Shown here in pieces: positions 4,709-6,518 of a DNA stretch of 6,518 nucleotides. This DNA is from Bacillota bacterium (GTDB lineage: Bacteria; Bacillota; Clostridia; Lachnospirales; Lachnospiraceae). Within the stretch, counting starts at the first letter, position 1, and every line of letters starts with the position of its first letter. The stretch is taken from positions 1-6,518 of the forward strand of contig JAEWSD010000189.1 of NCBI GenBank assembly GCA_023398615.1, read 5' to 3'. The notes beneath the pieces are model-generated. The model was not told the origin of the DNA. It saw only the letters and a program-made list of their open reading frames with translations, and did no database searches. The position numbers and the translations under genes are program-made.

Positions 4709-6518
4709 CAGAGATGGAGCAGACACAAGATGTTGATGAGATGGGGGAGAATATTGTACAAACAGAGCATCCGGTTGAAGAAACTGCAGATAAAGGGGAA
4801 AAATCAAAAAGAGCTTTTCACTTTAATATAAAGGAATCAGTTAAAAATTATCTGAAAAAATTCATGAATATGTCTATCGGCAGGAGGATGAAGCTTGCCT
4901 TTCTCTATGTGGGCTGCATGGCATTGGTTATCATAGCGATTTCCTTAATTAATATGAAAGTGATTCAGAAAAGGATCGGCAATTTTTATTCCGGTCCGTA
5001 TCGTATAGAAGAAAATGTATTGCGGGCCCAGGTCGCCATGTCTAAGATAGAAAGCAATATCTACAGTGCCTATATTACGAAAAAGGAGAACTTATGCAAA
5101 AAGTATATTGCTGACTCGGAGCAGGAGTATCTGGTCGTTGAGCAAAGTATCGCAAACCTGAAAGCCGCAATGGCTAATCTGGACCAGGCGGATCAGGAGA
5201 AGATTATCCTTTTGGAAGAAGAAATCGAAAAAGGTCTCCGGTACCGTACCCAGATCATTGAAAGTGCGGAAGCCTTTGACCAGGAAAAAATATACAGTAT
5301 TTATCGGAATGATTATGCACCTATTTTTAATCATATCATTCAGCTGTTGACGGAAGTCGAACAGGATTCTCTGCAATACGGCAGTAATTATATCCAGCGG
5401 TCGAATATTAGTGTTAATGTCAGTATAATTCTGTTTATAATTATTATTTTATTCGGAGTATTCAGCTGTATCTGGCTGCTGAAAATTACCGTGAAGAGTG
5501 TCACGGAGCCTATGGAGGATATCCTTGAGGCGATGATTGACCTGTCCGGAGGGAATCTGGAAGTTAATATTACTTATGAGTCTGAGGATGAATTCGGTAT
5601 CCTTTGTGAGGCGGTAAGGAAAACGAGCGGTAAGCTAAAGGAGTATATCGGTAATATCACCGGGGTTATAAGACAATTGGAGGAAAAAGATCTGACGGTC
5701 AGAGTTGCTATTGATTATGAAGGAGATTTTAAGCCGATCAAGGCATCACTGGATAATATAGCGGTATCTTTTCGGGATATGATACATATTTTTGAGGATA
5801 CGGCAGAAGAGATAAGCATCGGGGCCGGGATGATTGCGGAGACATCGAAGGATGTGGCGGAAGGCGGCATGGAACAGACAAGGGAAATCACTAAGCTTAC
5901 GGAGCAGATCAATCAGATTGCGGATAAGGTTAACAGTAATGCAAAGAATGCGGGAGATGTTCAGCAGCTCTCCAAGAATTCCGTAGCGGCGGCGAAACAG
6001 GGCAACGGGCAAATGGAAGTATTGAGCCGGGCTATGGGGGTAATAGCGAAACAATCGGATGAAATATCAAAAATAATCCAGGTAATCCATAATATTGCAA
6101 ATCAAACCAATCTTTTGGCTTTAAATGCTACGATCGAGGCAGCCAGAGCAGGAGCTGCCGGAAAAGGCTTCGGAGTCGTGGCAGGTGAGGTCGGCAAGCT
6201 GGCGGAAGAATGCTCGAGTGCGGTAAGATTTACGGCCGAGCTGATCGGAAAATCCATTAATGCCATGAAAGAAGGAGTTGTCTTAACCGGAGAAGCTACC
6301 AGGTATTTTGAAGAAATAATGGATAAGTCCCTGGAAACGAATGAGGTGGTCGAGATCATATCGGCCGATATGAAACAGCAGGCGGATCAGTTAAACGATA
6401 CCTTAGCCTATTTGCAGCATATTTCATCGATTGCCGAATCAAATTCCGCAGCGGCACAGGAAAGCTCCGCTATGAGCCGTGAATTCATCTCGCGGTCCGA
6501 GGAATTGGAGGAATTAAT
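4666..6518 (+). CDS. Methyl-accepting chemotaxis protein, C-terminus cut by window end
   Basis: A membrane chemoreceptor that relays ligand sensing to CheA/CheW; 617 codons are open to the window edge with no stop. The ATG at 4666 has GGAGG (4652-4656) nine bases upstream; the ATG at 4661 hits a stop after five codons. Residues 1-68 are a charged, acidic N-terminal extension. M-S-I-G-R-R (69-74) then resembles a usual receptor start. TM1 is about 77-95, an external helical domain of about 155 residues fits a four-helix-bundle sensor, and TM2 is about 252-272. A HAMP domain (about 273-325) and a second HAMP-like segment (about 335-372) precede the signalling coiled coil. Its tip contains Q-T-N-L-L-A-L-N (480-487) and IEAARAG (490-496). 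The tip departs from consensus: Ala497 replaces the usual Glu and Gly510 the usual Arg. The ending resembles a receptor C-terminus, so probably only a few residues are missing. The ligand cannot be predicted. Confidence 0.93.
   Translation, partial: MGIMMEKDEGKIIVTEMEQTQDVDEMGENIVQTEHPVEETADKGEKSKRAFHFNIKESVKNYLKKFMNMSIGRRMKLAFLYVGCMALVIIAISLINMKVIQKRIGNFYSGPYRIEENVLRAQVAMSKIESNIYSAYITKKENLCKKYIADSEQEYLVVEQSIANLKAAMANLDQADQEKIILLEEEIEKGLRYRTQIIESAEAFDQEKIYSIYRNDYAPIFNHIIQLLTEVEQDSLQYGSNYIQRSNISVNVSIILFIIIILFGVFSCIWLLKITVKSVTEPMEDILEAMIDLSGGNLEVNITYESEDEFGILCEAVRKTSGKLKEYIGNITGVIRQLEEKDLTVRVAIDYEGDFKPIKASLDNIAVSFRDMIHIFEDTAEEISIGAGMIAETSKDVAEGGMEQTREITKLTEQINQIADKVNSNAKNAGDVQQLSKNSVAAAKQGNGQMEVLSRAMGVIAKQSDEISKIIQVIHNIANQTNLLALNATIEAARAGAAGKGFGVVAGEVGKLAEECSSAVRFTAELIGKSINAMKEGVVLTGEATRYFEEIMDKSLETNEVVEIISADMKQQADQLNDTLAYLQHISSIAESNSAAAQESSAMSREFISRSEELEEL

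Noticed and set aside
5092..6359. Minus-strand open frames opposite the chemoreceptor
   Set aside because: The plus-strand frame is continuous from 4666 to the window end with clear family motifs, so these are antisense shadows.

Overview
The window looks like ordinary chromosomal DNA from an anaerobic Firmicute, most likely a Clostridia/Lachnospiraceae-type organism. This is inferred from strong GGAGG-type Shine-Dalgarno sites, AT-rich intergenic regions with near-consensus sigma-A promoters, a Firmicutes-style manganese riboswitch ahead of a P-type ATPase, and a chemoreceptor of the clostridial type. I see no phage, insertion-sequence transposase, CRISPR array, tRNA or rRNA.

Layout. Positions 1-346 are an untranslated leader with no real gene. 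It holds a candidate promoter (about 4-32), a yybP-ykoY (Mn2+) riboswitch aptamer (109-201), an intrinsic terminator whose 5' arm reuses the aptamer's closing strand (194-245), and smaller hairpins before the ribosome binding site. It controls a complete 878-residue P2-type Ca2+/Mn2+ transporting ATPase (347-2983). An 80-bp imperfect palindrome (3004-3083) then ends transcription between convergent genes. On the minus strand, 3093-3761 encodes a secreted protein of about 222 residues with a signal peptide and a repetitive beta-strand body of the DUF4097/putative-adhesin type. A compact divergent promoter region (3774-3910) has two near-perfect promoters back to back and a 14-bp perfect palindrome over the minus-strand -10. 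Next come a MocA-like nucleotidyltransferase (3911-4549, plus strand) and a methyl-accepting chemotaxis protein (4666 to the window end, plus strand), which is cut by the window edge probably just short of its natural C-terminus.

How the parts work together. The best-supported regulatory unit is the riboswitch with its ATPase: Mn2+ binding should stabilise P1, prevent the terminator hairpin and turn on a pump that exports the excess cation. The remaining genes show no obvious shared pathway: the secreted protein, the molybdenum-cofactor-type nucleotidyltransferase and the chemoreceptor look like independent units. The most unusual details are the terminator/P1 overlap, the operator-like palindrome at 3800-3813, a 15-bp inverted repeat bracketing the chemoreceptor start, and non-consensus residues at the chemoreceptor's signalling tip. 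I did not find evidence for a wholly new multi-gene system.
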